A stretch of 64,000 nucleotides of DNA from Diadema setosum. Its lineage: Eukaryota > Echinodermata > Echinoidea > Diadematoida > Diadematidae. Both the position numbers and the translations under genes were made by a program. Every line of letters begins with the position of its first letter. The first letter of the stretch is position 1. Below, piece after piece: positions 23,362 through 37,000 of this stretch. The DNA is taken from contig NC_092689.1 of assembly GCF_964275005.1 (NCBI RefSeq), positions 5,001-69,000 on the forward strand. The letters run 5' to 3'. The notes under the pieces were generated by a model. That model did no database searches. It was not told the origin of the DNA and saw only the letters and a list, made by a program, of their open reading frames with translations.

Positions 23362-23945
23362 GGAAACCCTAATAACCACAACAAAATTCAAAACTCTTAA
23401 AAAAAAATAATAACACGCCCCCACACATTTCAGACCCTAGCAACCCAGATTCAAAAATCCTAACAACCCAACCCGAAAAAATTATAAACTCTAAAAACAA
23501 TACCCTCAAAACATTAATAACCCCGCAATCCAAAATCCTAGTAACCCCATATTTAAAACCCTAATAACCCCGACCCTGAAAGTCCTAATAACCAACAAAA
23601 TTCAAAACCCTTAATACCTTACCCTCAAAATCCTAATAACCCAGCAATCCAAAACCATAGTAACCCATGGTCAAAATCCTAATAAACCCAACCCTCAAAA
23701 CCCTAATATCTCGAACAAACTCAAAACCCCAAAAACCTTTTCATTTAATACGCTAATAACCCCACACTCTAAATCCCTAGTAACCCCATATTCAAAACCC
23801 TAATAACCCAACTCTCTAAACCCTAATACCTCAGCAAATTTAAAACCTAACAACATTATGCCCTCAAAAACCCTAATAACCCCCCTCTCTAAAACCCTAG
23901 TAACCCTATATTCAAAACCCTTACCCTCAAAACAATGATACCCTT
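23362..23945. repeat. Telomere-derived satellite, C-rich orientation
   Basis: Degenerate words such as AACCCTAATAACCCC, CCTAGTAACCCCATATT and CAAAATTCAAAACCC are the reverse complement of the G-rich satellite that begins at about 23950. The period and word order match that satellite. There are no genes. Confidence 0.9.
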
Positions 23946-26005
23946 AAATTATTTCTTTGAATATCGGGTTACTAAGGTTTTATAGTGCGGGGTTATGAGG
24001 GTTTTGAGGGTATAGGTTTTTAGGGTTTTTAATTTGTTCGGGGTATTAGGGTTTTCAGCTTTCTGGTTATAAGGGTTTTGAATTTCTTGGGGTTATTTGG
24101 GTTTTCAGGGTCGGGGTTATTAGGGTATTAAGGTTTTCAGGGTCGGGGTTATTAGGGTATTAGGGTTTTCAGGGTTGGGGTTGTTAGGGTTTTGAATATG
24201 GGGTTACTAGCGTTTTAAATTGGGAAGGGGTTATTCGGGTTTTGAGGGTTATTAATTTGTTTGGGTTCGTACAGTTTTCAGAGTGGGGATATTAGGGTTT
24301 TGAGGGTGAATGTTTTGAGGGTTTTGAATTTGTTCAGGGTATTAGGGTTTTGAAGGTTGGGGTTATTGGGGGATTTGAATATAGGGTTACTAGGGTTTTA
24401 TAGTGTGGGGTTATTAGGGTTTTGAGGGTAGGTCCCCTATAGGTTTTTAGGATTCTTAATTTGTTCGGGGTATTAGGGTTCGGAGGATTGGGGTTATTAG
24501 GAACTTGAATATGGGGTCACCAGGGTTTTAGAGTGCGGGGTTATTAGGGATTTGAAGGATTAGGTTTGTAGGGTTTTGAATTTGTTCGGGGTATTAGGGA
24601 TTTTAGAGTTATGGTTATAAGGGTTTTGAATATGGGGTTACTAGGGTTTTAATATGTGGGGCTATTAGGGTTTTGATGGTAAAGGTTTTTAGAGTTTTGA
24701 ATTTGTTCGAGGTATTAGGGTTTTCAGGGTTGGGGTTATAAGGGTTTTGAATATGGAGTTATTAGGGTTTTGAATTTTTTTGAGGTTATTAGGGTTTTGA
24801 GGGTCGGGGTTATTAGGGTTTTGAGGGTAAGGGTTATTAGGGTTTTGAATATAGGGTTACTAGGGTTTTAGAGTGCGAGGTTATTAGGGTTTTGAGGGCA
24901 TATGTTGTTAGGGGTTTTAATTTCTTACGGGTATTAGGGGTTTTGAGGGTTGGGGTTATTAGGGTTTTGAATATAGGGTTACTAGGGTTTTAGAGAGTGG
25001 GGTTATTAGGGTTTTGAGGGCATATGTTGTTAGTTTTTAATTTGTTAAGGGTATTAGTTTTTGGAGGATTGGGGGTTATTAGGAATTTGAATATGGGGTC
25101 ACCAGGGTTTAAGAGTGCGGCGTTATTAGGGATTTGAAGGATTACGTTTTTATGGTTTTGAATTTGTTGGGGGTATTAGGGATTTTAGAGTTAGGGCTAT
25201 TAGGATTTTGATTGTAAAGGTTTTTAGGGTTTTGAATTTGTTCGGGGTATTAGGGTTTGGAGGATTGAGGGTTATTAGGAATTTGAATATGGGGTTACTA
25301 GGGTTTTGAATTTCTTGAGGTTATTAGGGTTTTCAGGGTCGGGGTTATTAGAGTTTTGAGGGTTAGGGTTATTAGAGTTTTGAGGGTTAGGGTTATTAGG
25401 GTTTTGAATATAGGGTTACTAGGGTTTTAATATGTGGGGCTATTAGGGTTTTGATGGTAAAGATTTTTAGGGTTTTAAATTTGTTCGAGGTATTAGGGTT
25501 TTCAGGGTTGGGGTTATAAGGGTTTTGAATATGGGGTTACTAGGGTTTTGAATTTCTTGAGGTTATTAGGGTTTTCAGGGTTGGGGTTATTAGAGTTTTG
25601 AGAGTGGGAGGTTATTAGGATTTTGAGGGCATATGTTGTTAGGGTTTTTAATTTGTTAAGGGTATTAGGGTTTTGAGGGTTGGGGTTATTAGGGATTTGA
25701 AGGATTAGGCTTTTAGGGTTTTGAATTTGTTCGGGGTATTAGGGATTTTAGAGTTAGGGTTATTAGGGTTTTGAATGTGGGGTTACTAGGGTTTTAATAT
25801 GTGGGGCTATTAGGGTTTTGATGGTAAAGGTTTTTAGGGTTTTAAATTTGTTCGAGGTATTAGGGTTTTCAGGGTTGGGGTTATAAGGGTTTTGAATATG
25901 GGGTTACTAGGGTTTTGAATTCCTTGAGGTTATTAGGGTTTTCAGGGTCGGGGTTATTAGAGTTTTGAGAGTGGGAGGTTATTAGGATTTTGAGGGCATA
26001 TCTTG
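23946..26005. repeat. Telomere-derived satellite, G-rich orientation, left part
   Basis: Submodules of 20-24 bp, each with TTAGGG or CTAGGG (GGGTTATTAGGGTTTTGA, GGGTTACTAGGGTTTTA, GAATTTGTTCGGGGTATTAG), are arranged in a basic period near 120 bp. The orientation flips relative to the preceding block near 23945. Marker words AGGTCCCCTATAGG (24430) and GTACAGTTTTCAGAGTGGGG (24265) recur at about 32211 and 32040, showing higher-order structure. G-runs make quadruplex formation plausible. Confidence 0.92.
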
Positions 26006-26008
26006 TTA

Positions 26009-28056
26009 AGGGGGTTTCACACCGAGCTTTACGTAGAGTTACGTATAGTTGCGTAGCGTCGCGTAGTGACTACGCAACACTACGCATCTGTATGCTGTAA
26101 GTACGCAACTCTACGAAAGAGTACGCCGAGGGACGCAAAATACGTACGCGAGATGTACGCAAAAAATTAAACATGTTTAATTTTTTCGCGTTCCCTCCGC
26201 GTAGAGCACTGATACGCAGGTTTTACGCAAGTATACGCAACACTACGCAACTGTGCGCCATTCATACGCAACAGTACGCCATCAAACCGTGTTCACACGA
26301 AGGAACTTTTTCGGCCTGCGTATGACATGGCGTAGTGTTGCGTACTGTTACGTACTGTTACGTAGACATTTGCGGAGACTTGCGTAGACCTGGCGTACAT
26401 TTACGTAGTGTTGCTTACAATTGCGTAGACTATTATTATTGGTGAAGATTTGGCAGTCCAATGTGATCCATGTTTGAAAACTGTATGATATCATTCACCC
26501 CACTGGACTCTGAATCGCTGGTGAATATCATCATGTGCTCTTCTAGTCTTCATTATATCTTTTGTGGGCCTAATAACTGCAAAAGGCCGAAAAGGCCGAA
26601 TACATTAAAAAAAAAGAAGAAGAGCAAATTGCTGTGGCTGGTGCAAAAATTCTTCTCCTGCTCATTTTACATGCCTCTACTGATCAAGATGCAGGCGATT
26701 TTCCAGAACTGTGTGAACTAATCTGGCAATGAAGCTCCAGTGGGAATTAAGTTCCCTAAATCACCGAGGTAGAGGAAACAAACATGTGCTCTCAGCCTTG
26801 TTAGTTTTAACTGACCAAGAAAGGGTACACGTTGTAATGGAGTTGGTTCAATAGCACCCAATGCTCTGTGATAAGGCTCGTGAAGACTATAACAAGAGGG
26901 CTAAGAAGCTGCTGTATCAGCCATAAAAGAGAAGAATTAGATTGGGGTGGAAGGTAGGCTACAGTTTACTATGTTTTTAGTGATCAACCAGGATAGCGCA
27001 CGAAGACATGAGTGCAAACGCAAAGAGATGAATGTGGCACGCTAGTGAAGAATTCTGGAGAAGCATAAGGGAAATCGGTATAAAGACATGTTGTCTCCTA
27101 TTGTTATTGATGGGTTGGATGCCCATAGGTAGAGGAACCTACTGCCATTTCAGGTGCCATTTAGTCACACTGATCTATATAAATGATGGGTATCTCATCT
27201 TCCCATCTATGGCACCATGAGGTAGTTCCTTTGTTCTTTTTCTGCTCTGCTTGTGTTGCCACTCTACAGTTGTTCCATGTCTGGCAGGTGGGCATTGCAC
27301 GCGTTTCCACGAACTTGAAGTTACTTCACAATAATATAAGCTGCTGGTCATCTTTATCAAATGAAGGTTAGAGCAAGTTTGAAATAGGTTCTAAAGAACT
27401 CATGAAATTGATATCTTATTATGTAATTCTCGGTGCATTTCGTGTCAAGAGTTCATTGAACGCATGGGCTCCATTCCCGTGAAATTGATAAATGAACAAA
27501 CATCGGCAGCATGCAGTTTTTTCATCAGTTGTTAATACTGCCCCTTGGTCTCCGCTGGATCCGAGATTTGACCTATACACTTCTTAATTTTCTGATTCTT
27601 GCAACGTCTAAACATTCGTTTTTATGCGAATATTGTTTCTAGGACAGCTGAATGATGGAGAACTGACGATATCAGCAAAGATTTTAACCTCCTCACCATA
27701 ATTATGTTTGAACAGCAGGTAATTAGTGGAATAAGAAACAGAAAGCAATGCTGAAATAGCTCTGCAGCTTCAACAATTTGTGCATACGAACGCGGTACGC
27801 AACTTCACGCAACTGTAAGCAACTCTACGCGGCCTGTACGCCCGACTTACGTTATGTACGCAACTCTACACCCGCTACACGCTGAATAAGCTACGCTAAT
27901 ACGCGCTTCCTACGCAACCGTACGTAACCCTACGCTTGGACTACGCCGATCCTGCGCGGATCATCACAACTATTTTTCATGAGTACGCAGCCGATTTCGG
28001 CGTAGTCGCTACGCAACTCTACGCAACTCTACGTAAAGCTTGGTGTGAAACCCCCT
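26009..28056. mobile_element. PIF/Harbinger-type DNA transposon, 2,048 bp
   Basis: The terminal inverted repeats begin AGGGGGTTTCACACC and match over about 50 bp with only a handful of differences (GAGCTTTACG against AAGCTTTACG). The 3-bp target duplication TTA (26006-26008 and 28057-28059) is the hallmark of PIF/Harbinger elements. Both subterminal regions are packed with TACGCAAC/GTTGCGTA words in both orientations, probable transposase-binding sites. Inside lies a decayed MADF-type gene. I see no DDE transposase, so the element is non-autonomous or internally deleted. It interrupts the telomere-derived satellite, whose sequence resumes after it. Confidence 0.9.
26774..26926 (+). pseudogene. 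Decayed MADF (Myb/SANT-like) protein gene of the Harbinger element
   Basis: One frame reads LTDQERVHVVMELVQ, then an in-frame stop (TAG at about 26852), then HPMLCDKAREDYNKRAKK. This is the start of a MADF domain: Leu-Val, His-Pro-x-Leu-x-Asp, then Asp-Tyr-x-x-Arg. A second stop follows at 26924. A possible continuation, FWRSIREIGI, lies near 27050 in another stretch. Harbinger elements normally carry a second gene for a Myb/SANT/MADF DNA-binding protein that helps the transposase bind the ends. This copy is not functional. The lysine-rich 83-codon frame at 26470-26721 may be another remnant from the same element. Confidence 0.6.
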
Positions 28057-28059
28057 TTA

Positions 28060-31000
28060 GGGTTTTTAATTTGTTAAGGGTATTAGGGTTTTGAGGGTTG
28101 GGGTTATTAGGGATTTGAAGGATTAGGTTTTTAGGGTTTTGAATTTGTTCGGGGTATTAGGGATTTTAGAGTTGGGGTTATTAGGGTTTTGAATGTGGGG
28201 TTACTAGGGTTTTAATATGTGGGGCTATTAGGGTTTTGATGGTAAAGGTTTTTAGGGTTTTAAATTTGTTCGAGGTATTAGGGTCTTCAGGGTTGGGGTT
28301 ATAAGGGTTTTGAATATGGGGTTACTAGGGATTTGAATTTCTTGAGGTTATTAGGGTTTCAGGGTCGGGGTTATTAGAGTTTTGAGGGTTAGGGTTATTA
28401 GGGTTTTGAATATAGGGTTACTAGGGTTCGAGAGTGGGAGGTTATTAGGATTTTGAGGGCATATGTTGTTAGGGGTTTTAATTTGTTATGGGTATTAGGG
28501 TTTTGAGGGTTGGGGTTATTAGGGTCTTGAATATAGGGTTACTAGGGTTTTAGAGAGCGGGGTTATTAGGGTTTTGAGGGCATATGTTGTTAGTTTTTAA
28601 TTTGTTAAGGGTATTAGGGTTTTGACGGGTGGGGTTATTAGGGTTTTGAATATAGGGTTACTAGGGTTTTAGAGAGCGGGGTTATTAGGGTTTTGAGGGC
28701 ATATGTTGTTAGGGTTTTTTAATTTGTTAAGGGTATTAGGGTTTTGAGGGTTGGGGTTATTAGGGTTTTGACTATGGGGTTACTAGGATTTCGGATTGCG
28801 GGGTTATTAGGGTTTTGAGGGTAAGGTATTAAGGGTTATGAATTTGTTGGGGTTATTAGGGTTTCCAGGGTGGGGCTATTAGGGTTATGAGGGTGCATGT
28901 TTTGAGGGTTTTGAATTTGTTCGGGGTATTAGGTTATGAGGGTTTAGGTTATTGGGGTTTTGAATATAGGGTTACTAGGGTTTTATAGTGCGGGGTTATT
29001 ATGGTTTTGAGGGCATGTGCTGTTATGTTTTTTTTTTTATTTGTTAAGGGTATTAGGGTTTTGAGGGTTGTGGTTATTAGGGTTTTGAATATAGGGTTAC
29101 TAGGGTTTTAGAGAGCGGGGTTATTAGGGTTTTGAGGGCATAATGTTCTTATGGTTTTTTAATTTGCTGAGGGTATTAGGGTTTTGAGGGCATAATGTTC
29201 TTAGGGTTTTTTAATTTGCTTAGGGTATTAGGGTTTTGAGGGTTGGGGTTATTAGGGTTTTGAAAATGGGGTTACGTTTCGGATTGCGTTGTTATTAGGG
29301 TTTTGAGGGTAATGTATTAAGGGTTTTGAATTTTTGGGGGTTATTAGGATTTTCAGGGTCGGGGTTATTAGGGTTTTAAATATGGGGTTACTAGGGTTTT
29401 GGAGTGCGGGGTTATTAGGGGTTTGAGTGTATTGGTTTTTAGAGTTTTTAATTTGTTCGGGGTATTAGGGTTTTGAGGGTTGGGTTATTAGGATTTTCAA
29501 TATGGAGTTGCTAGGGTCTTAGATGTGGGGGAGGTTGGCGTGTTATAATTGTTTTGAGAGTTTTGAATTTTTTGGGTTGTTAGGGTTTCCAGGGTGGGGC
29601 TATTAGGGGTTTGAGGGTGCATGTTTCGAGGGTTTTGAATTTGTTCGGGGTATTAGGGTTTTGAGGGTTTAGGTTATTGGGGTTTTGAATATAGGGTTAC
29701 TAGGGTTTAACAGTTCGGGGTTATTAGGGTTTTGAGGGTATAGGTGTTTAGGGTTTTGAATTTGTTCGGGGTATGAAAGTTTTAAGGTTAGGGGTTATTA
29801 GGGTTTTGAATATAGGGTTACTAGGGTTTAATAGTGCGGGGTTATTAGGGTTTTGAGGGTATATGTTTTTAGGGTTTTGAATTTGTTCGGGGTATTAGGG
29901 TTTTGAGAGTTAGGGTTATTAGGGTTTTGAATATGGGTTGACTAGGGTTTTACTGTGGGGTTATTAGGGTTTTGATGGTATAGGTTTTTAGGGTTTTGAA
30001 TTTGTTCGGGGTATTTGGGTTTTCAGGGTTTTGGTTATAAGGGTTTTGAATTTCTCGTGGTTATTAGGGTTTTCAGGGTCGGGGTTATTAGGGTATTAGC
30101 GTTTTGAGGGTTTGGGTTGTTAGGGTTTTGAATATGGGATTACTAGGCTTTTAAATTGGGGAGGGGTTATTAGGGTTTTGAGGGTTTTGAATTTGTTTGG
30201 GTTAGTACAGTTTTCAGAGTGGGGATATTAGGGTTTTGAGAGTGAATGTTTTGAGGGTTTTGAATTTGTTCGGGGTATTATTGTTTTGAGGGTTGGGGTT
30301 ATTGGGGGATTTGAATATAAGGTTACTAGGGTTTTATAGTGCGGGGTTATTAGGGTTTTCAGGGTATAGGTGTTTAGGGTTTTTAATTTGTTCGGGGTAT
30401 GAAGGTTTTAAGGTTAGGGGTTATTAGGGTTTTGAATATAGGGTTACTAGGGTTTTATAGTGCGGGGTTATTAGGGTTTTGGTGGTATAGGTTTTTAGGG
30501 TTTTTAATTTGTTCGGGGTATTAGGGTTTTGAGAGTTAGGGTTATTAGGTTTTTGAATATGGGGTGACTAGGGTTTTACTGTGGGGTTATTAGGGGTTTG
30601 ATGGTATAGGTTTTTAGGGTTTTGAATTTGTTCGGGGTATTATGGTTTTGAGAGTTAGGGTTATTAGGGTTTTGAATATGGGGTTACTAGGGTTTTACTG
30701 TGGGGTTATTAGGGTTTTGATGGTATAGGTTTTTAGGGTTTTGAATTTGTTCATGGTATTAGGGTTTTGAGGGTTTAGGTTATTGGGGTTTTGAATATAG
30801 GGTTACTAGGGTTTAATAGTTCGGGGTTATTAGGGTTTTGAGGGTGTAGGTGTTTAGGGTTTGAATTTGTTCGGGGTATGAAAGTTTTAAGGTTAGGGGT
30901 TATTAGGGTTTTGAATATCGGGTTACTAGGGTTTTATAGTGCGGGGTTATTAGGGTTTTGAGGGTATAGGTGTTTAGGGTTTTGAATTTGTTCAGGGTAT

Positions 31001-34000
31001 TAGGGTTTTGAGAGTTAGGGTTATTAGGGTTTTGAATATGGGGTTACTAGGGTTTTAATGTGTGGGGTTATTAGGGTTTTGATGGTATAGGTTTTTAGGG
31101 TTTTGAATTTGTTCGGGGATATTAGGGTTTTCAGGGTTATGGTCATAAGGGTTTTGAATTTCTTGTGGTTATTAGGGTTTTCAGGGTCGGGGTTATTAGG
31201 GTATTAGGGTTTTGAGGGTTGGGGTTGTTAGGGTTTTGAATATGGGGTTACTAGGCTTTTAAATTGGGGATTGGTTATTAGGGTTTTGAGGGTTTTGAAT
31301 TTGTTTGGGTTAGAACAGTTTTCAGAGTGGGGATATTAGGATTTTGAGAGTGAATGTTTTGAGGGTTTTGAATTTGTTCGGGGTATTAGGGTTTTGAGGG
31401 TTGGGGTTATTGGGGGATTTGAATATAGGGTTACTAGGGTTTTATAGTGCGGGGTTATTAGGGTTTTGAGGGTATAGGTGTTTAGGGTTTTTAATTTGTT
31501 CGGGGTATGAAGGTTTTAAGGTTAGGGGTTATTAGGGTTTTGAATATAGGGTTACTAGGGTTTTATAGTGCGGGGTTATTAGGGTTTTGATGATATAGGT
31601 TTTTAGGGTTTTTAATTTGTTCGGGGTATTAGTTTTTTGAGAGTTAGGGTTATTAGGGTTTTGAATATGGGGTGACTATGGTTTTACTGTTGGATTATTA
31701 GGGTTTTGATGGTATAGGTTTTTCAGGGTTTTGAATTTGTTCTAGGTATTATGGTTTTGAGAGTTAGGGTTATTAGGGTTTTGAATATGGGGTTACTAGG
31801 GTTTTAATGTGTGGGGTTATTAGGGTTTTGATGGTATAGGTTTTTAGGGTTTTGAATTTGTTCGGGGTATTTTTTTTTCACGGTTTTGGTTATAATGGTT
31901 TTGAATTTTTGGGGTTATTAGGGTTTTCAGGGTCGGGGTTATTAGGGTATTAGGGTTTTGAGGGTTGGGGTTGTTAGGGTTTTGAATATGGGGTTACTAG
32001 GCTTTTAAATTGGGGAGGGGTTATTAGGGTTTTGAATTTGTTTTGGTTAGTACAGTTTTCAGAGTTGGGATATTAGGGTTTTGAGAGTGAATGTTTTGAT
32101 TGTTTTGAATTTGTTAGGGGTATTAGGGTTTTGAGGGTTGGGGTTATTGGGGGATTTGAATATAGGGTTACTAGGGTTTTATAGTGCGGGGTTATTAGGG
32201 TTTTGAGGGTAGGTCCCCTATAGGTTTTTAGGATTTTTAATTTGTTCGGGGTATTAGTGTTTGGAGGATTGGGGGTTATTAGGAATTTGAATATGGGGTC
32301 ACCAGGGTTTTAGAGTGCGGATTTATTAGGGATTTGAAGGATTAGGTTTTTAGGGTTTTGAATTTGTTCGGGGTATTAGGGATTTTAGAGTTAGGGCTAT
32401 TAGTGTTTTGAATATGGGGTTACTAGGATTTTAATATGTGGGGCTATTTTGGTTTTGATGGTAAAGGTTTTTAGGGTTTTGAATTTGTTCGAGGTATTAG
32501 GGTTTTCAGGGTTGGGGTTATAAGGGTTTTTGAATATGGGGTCACTAGGGTTTTGAATTTCTTGAGGTTATTAGGGTTTTCAGGGTCGGGGTTATTAGGG
32601 TTTTGAGGGTTGGGGTTATTAGGGTTTTGAATATAGGGTTACTAGGGTTTTAGAGTGCGAGGTTATTCGGGTTTTGAGGGCATATGTTGCCAGGGTTTTT
32701 AATTTTGTTAAGGGTATTAGGGTTTTGAGGGTTGGGGTTATTAGGGTTTTGAATATAGGGTTACTAGGGTTTTACAGAGCGGGGTTATTAGGGTTTTGAG
32801 GGCATATGTTGTTAGGGTATTTAATTTGTTAAGGGTATTAGGATTTTGACGGGTGGGGTTATTAGGGTTTTGAATATGGGGTTACTAGGGTTTTAGAGAG
32901 CGGGGTTATTAGGGTTTTGAGGGCATATGTTGTTAGGGTTTTTTAATTTGTTAAGGGTATTAGGGTTTTGACTATGGGGTTACTATATTTTCGGATTGCG
33001 GGGTTATTAGGGGTTTTGAGGGTAAGGTATTAAGGGTTTTGAATTTGTTGGGGTTATTAGGGTTTCCAGGGTGGGGCTATTAAGGTTATGAGGGTTCATG
33101 TTTTGAGGGTTTTGAATTTGTTCGGGGTATTAGGTTATGAGTGTTTAGGTTATTGGGGTTTTGAATATAGGGTTACTAGGGTTTGATAGTGCGGGGTTAT
33201 TAGGGTTTTGAGGGCATATGCTGTTAGGGTTTTTTTTATTTGTTAAGGGTATTAGGGTTTTGAGGGTTAGGGTTATTAGTGTTTTGAATATAGGGTTACT
33301 AGGGTTTTAGAGAGCGGGGTTATTAGGGTTTTGAGGGCATAATGTTCTTAGGGTTTTTTAATTTGCTGAGGGTATTAGGGTTTTTAGGGTTGGGGTTATT
33401 AGGGTTTTAAATATGGGGTTACTAGGGATTTAGAGTGTGGGGTTATTACTGTATTAAATGAAAAGGTTTTTAGGGTTTTGAATTTGTTTGAGATATTATG
33501 GTTTTGAGGGTTGGGTTTATTTGGGTTTTGACTATGGGGTTACTAGGGTTTCGGATTGCGGGGTTATTAGGGTTTTGAGGGTAATGTATTAAGGGTTTTG
33601 AATTTTTGGGGGTTATTAGGATTTTCAGGGTCGGGGTTATTAGGGTTTTAAATATGGGGTTACTAGGGTTTTGGAGTGCGGGGTTATTAGGGTTTTGAGT
33701 GTATTGGTTTTTAGAGTTTTTAATTTGTTCGGGGTATTAGGGTTTTGAGGGTTGGGTTATTAGAATTTTGAATATGGATTTGCTAGGGTCTTAGATGTGG
33801 GGGGGGGGGGGCTGTTATTAGGGTTTTGAGAGTTTTGAATTTTATGGGTTATTAGGGTTTCCAGGGTGGGGCTATTAGGGGTTTGAGGGTGCATGTTTTG
33901 AGGGTTTTGAATTTTTTCGGGGTATTAGGGTTTTGAGGGTTTAGGTTATTGGGGTTTTGAATATAGGGTTACTAGGGTTTTATATTGCGGGGTTATTAGG

Positions 34001-37000
34001 GTTTTGAGGGTATAGGTGTTTTGGGTTTTGAATTTGTTCGGGGTATGAAGGTTTTAAGGTTAGGTGTTATTAGGGTTTTGAATATAGGGTTACTAGGGTT
34101 TTATAGTGCGGGGTTATTAGGGTTTTGAGGGTATAGGTTTTTAGGGTTTTGAATTTGTTCGGGGTATTAGAGTTTTGAGAGTTAGGGTTATTAGGGTTTT
34201 GAATATGGGGTTACTAGGGTTTTAATGTGTCGGGTTATTAGGGTTTTGAGGGTGCATGTTTTGAGGGTTTTGAATTTGTTCGGGGTATTAGGGTTTTGAG
34301 GGTTTAGGTTATTGGGGTTTTGAATATAGGGTTACTAGGGTTTAATAGTTCGGGGTTATTAGGGTTTTGAGGGTATAGGTGTTTAGGGTTTTGAATTTGT
34401 TCGGGGTATGAAAGTTTTAAGGTTAGGGGTTATTAGGGTTTTGAATATAGGGTTACTAGGGTTTAATCGTGCGGGGTTATTAGGGTTTTGAGGGTATATG
34501 TTTTTAGGGTTTTGAATTTGTTCGGGGTATTAGGGTTTTGAGAGTTATGGTTATTAGGGTTTTGAATATGGGTTGACTAGGGTTTTACTGTGGGGTTATT
34601 AGGGTTTTGATGGTATAGGTTTTTAGGGTTTTGAATTTGTTCGGGGTATTAGGGTTTTCAGGGTTTTGGTTATAAGGGTTTTGAATTTCTTGTGGTTATT
34701 AGGGTTTTCAGGGTCAGGGTTATTAGGGTATTATTGTTTGGAGGGTTTGGGTTGTTAGGGTTTTTAATATGGGGTTACTAGGGTTTTAAATTGGGGAGGG
34801 GTTATTAGGGTTTTGAGGGTTTTGAATTTGTTTGGGTTAGTACAGTTTTCAGAGTGGGGATATTAGGGTTTTGAGAGTGAATGTTTTGAGGGTTTTGAAT
34901 TTGTTCTTGGTATTATTGTTTTGAGGGTTGGGGTTATTGGGGGATTTGAATATAGGGTTACTAGGGTTTTATAGTGTGGGGTTATTAGGGTTTTGAGGGT
35001 ATAGGTGTTTAGGGTTTTTAATTTGTTCGGGGTATGAAGGTTTTAAGGTTAGGGGTTATTAGGGTTTTGAATATAGGATTACTAGGGTTTTATAGTGCGG
35101 GGTTATTAGGGTTTTGATGGTATAGGTTTTACGGGTTTTTAATTTGTTCGGGGTATTAGGGTTTTGAGAGTTAGGGTTATTAGGTTTTTGAATATAGGGT
35201 GACTAGGGTTTTACTGTGGGGTTATTAGGGTTTTGATGGTATAGGTTTTTAGGGTTTTGAATTTGTTCGGGGTATTATGGTTTTGAGAGTTAGGGTTATT
35301 AGGGTTTTGAATATGGGGTTACTAGGGTTTTACTGTGGGGTTATTAGGGTTTTGATGGTATAGGTTTTTAGGGTTTTGAATTTGTTCGGGGTATTAGGGT
35401 TTTGAGGGTTTAGGTTATTGGGGTTTTGAATATAGGGTTACTAGGGTTTAATAGTTCGGGCTTATTAGGGTTTTGAGGGTATAGGTGTTTAGGGTTTTGA
35501 ATTTGTTCGGGGTATGAAAGTTTTAAGGTTAGGGGTTATTAGGGTTTTGAATATAGGGTTACTATGGTTTTATAGTGCGGGGTTATTAGGGTTTTGAGGG
35601 TGTAGGTTTTTAGATTTTTGAATTTGTTCAGGGTATTAGGGTTTTGAGAGTTAGGGTTATTAGGGTTTTGAATATGGGGTTACTAGGGTTTTAATGTATG
35701 GGGTTATTATTGTTTTGATGGTTTAGGTTTTTAGGGTTTTGAATTTCTTTTGGGATATTAGGGTTTTCAGGGTTATGGTTATAAGGGTTTTGAATTTCTT
35801 GTGGTTATTAGGGTTTTCAGGGTCGGGGTTATTAGGGTATTAGGGTTTTGAGGGTTGGGGTTGTTAGGGTTTTGAATATGGGGTTACTAGGCTTTTAAAT
35901 TGGGGAGGGGTTAGGGTTTTGAGGGTTTTGAATTTGTTTGGGTTAGTACAGTTTTCAGAGTGGGGATATTATGGTTTTGAGAGTGAATGTTTTGAGGGTT
36001 TTGAATTTGTTCTCGGTATTAGGGTTTTGAGGGTTGGGGTTATTGGGGGATTTGAATATAGGGTTACTAGGGTTTTATAGTGCGGGGTTATTAGGGTTTT
36101 GAGGGTATAGGTGTTTAGGGTTTTTAATTTGTTCGGGGTATGAAGGTTTTAAGGTTAGGGGTTATTATGGTTTTGACTATAGGTTTACTAGGGTTTTATA
36201 GTGCGGGGTTATTAGGGTTTTGATGGTATAGGTTTTTAGGGTTTTGAATTTGTTCAGGGTATTATGGTTTTGAGAGTTAGGGTTATTAGGGTTTTGAATA
36301 TGGGGTTACTAGGGTGTTAATGTGTGGGGTTATTAGGGTTTTGATGGTATAGGTTTTTAGGGTTTTGAATTTGTTCGGGGTATTTGGGTTTTCAGGGTTT
36401 TGGTTATAAGGGTTTTGAATTTCTTTGGGTTATTAGGGTTTTCAGGGTCGGGATTATTAGGGTATTAGGGTTTTGAGGGTTGGGCTTGTTAGGGTTTTGA
36501 ATATGGGGTTACTAGGGTTTTAAATTGGGGAGGGGTTATTAGAGTTTTGAGGGTTTTGAATTTGTTTGGGTTAGTACAGTTTTCAGAGTGGGGATATTAG
36601 GGTTTTGAGAGTGAATGTTTTGAGGGTTTTGAATTTGTTTGGGGTATTAGTTTTTGAGGGTTGGGGTTATTGGGGGATTTGAATATAGGGTTAGTAGGGT
36701 TTTACAGTGCGGGGTTATTAGGGTTTTGAGGGTAGGTCCCCTGTAGGTTTTTAGGATTTTTAATTTGTTCGGGGTATTAGGGTTTGGAGGATTGAGGGTT
36801 ATTAGGAATTTGAATATGGGGTCACCAGGGTTTTAGAGTGCGTATTTATTAGGGATTTGAAGGATTAGTTTTTTAGGGTTTTGAATTTGTTCGGGGTATT
36901 AGGGATTTTAGAGTTAGGGCTATTAGGGTTTTGAATATGGGGTTACTAGGGTTTTAATATGTGGGGCTATTTTGGTTTTGATGGTAAAGGTTTTTAGGGT

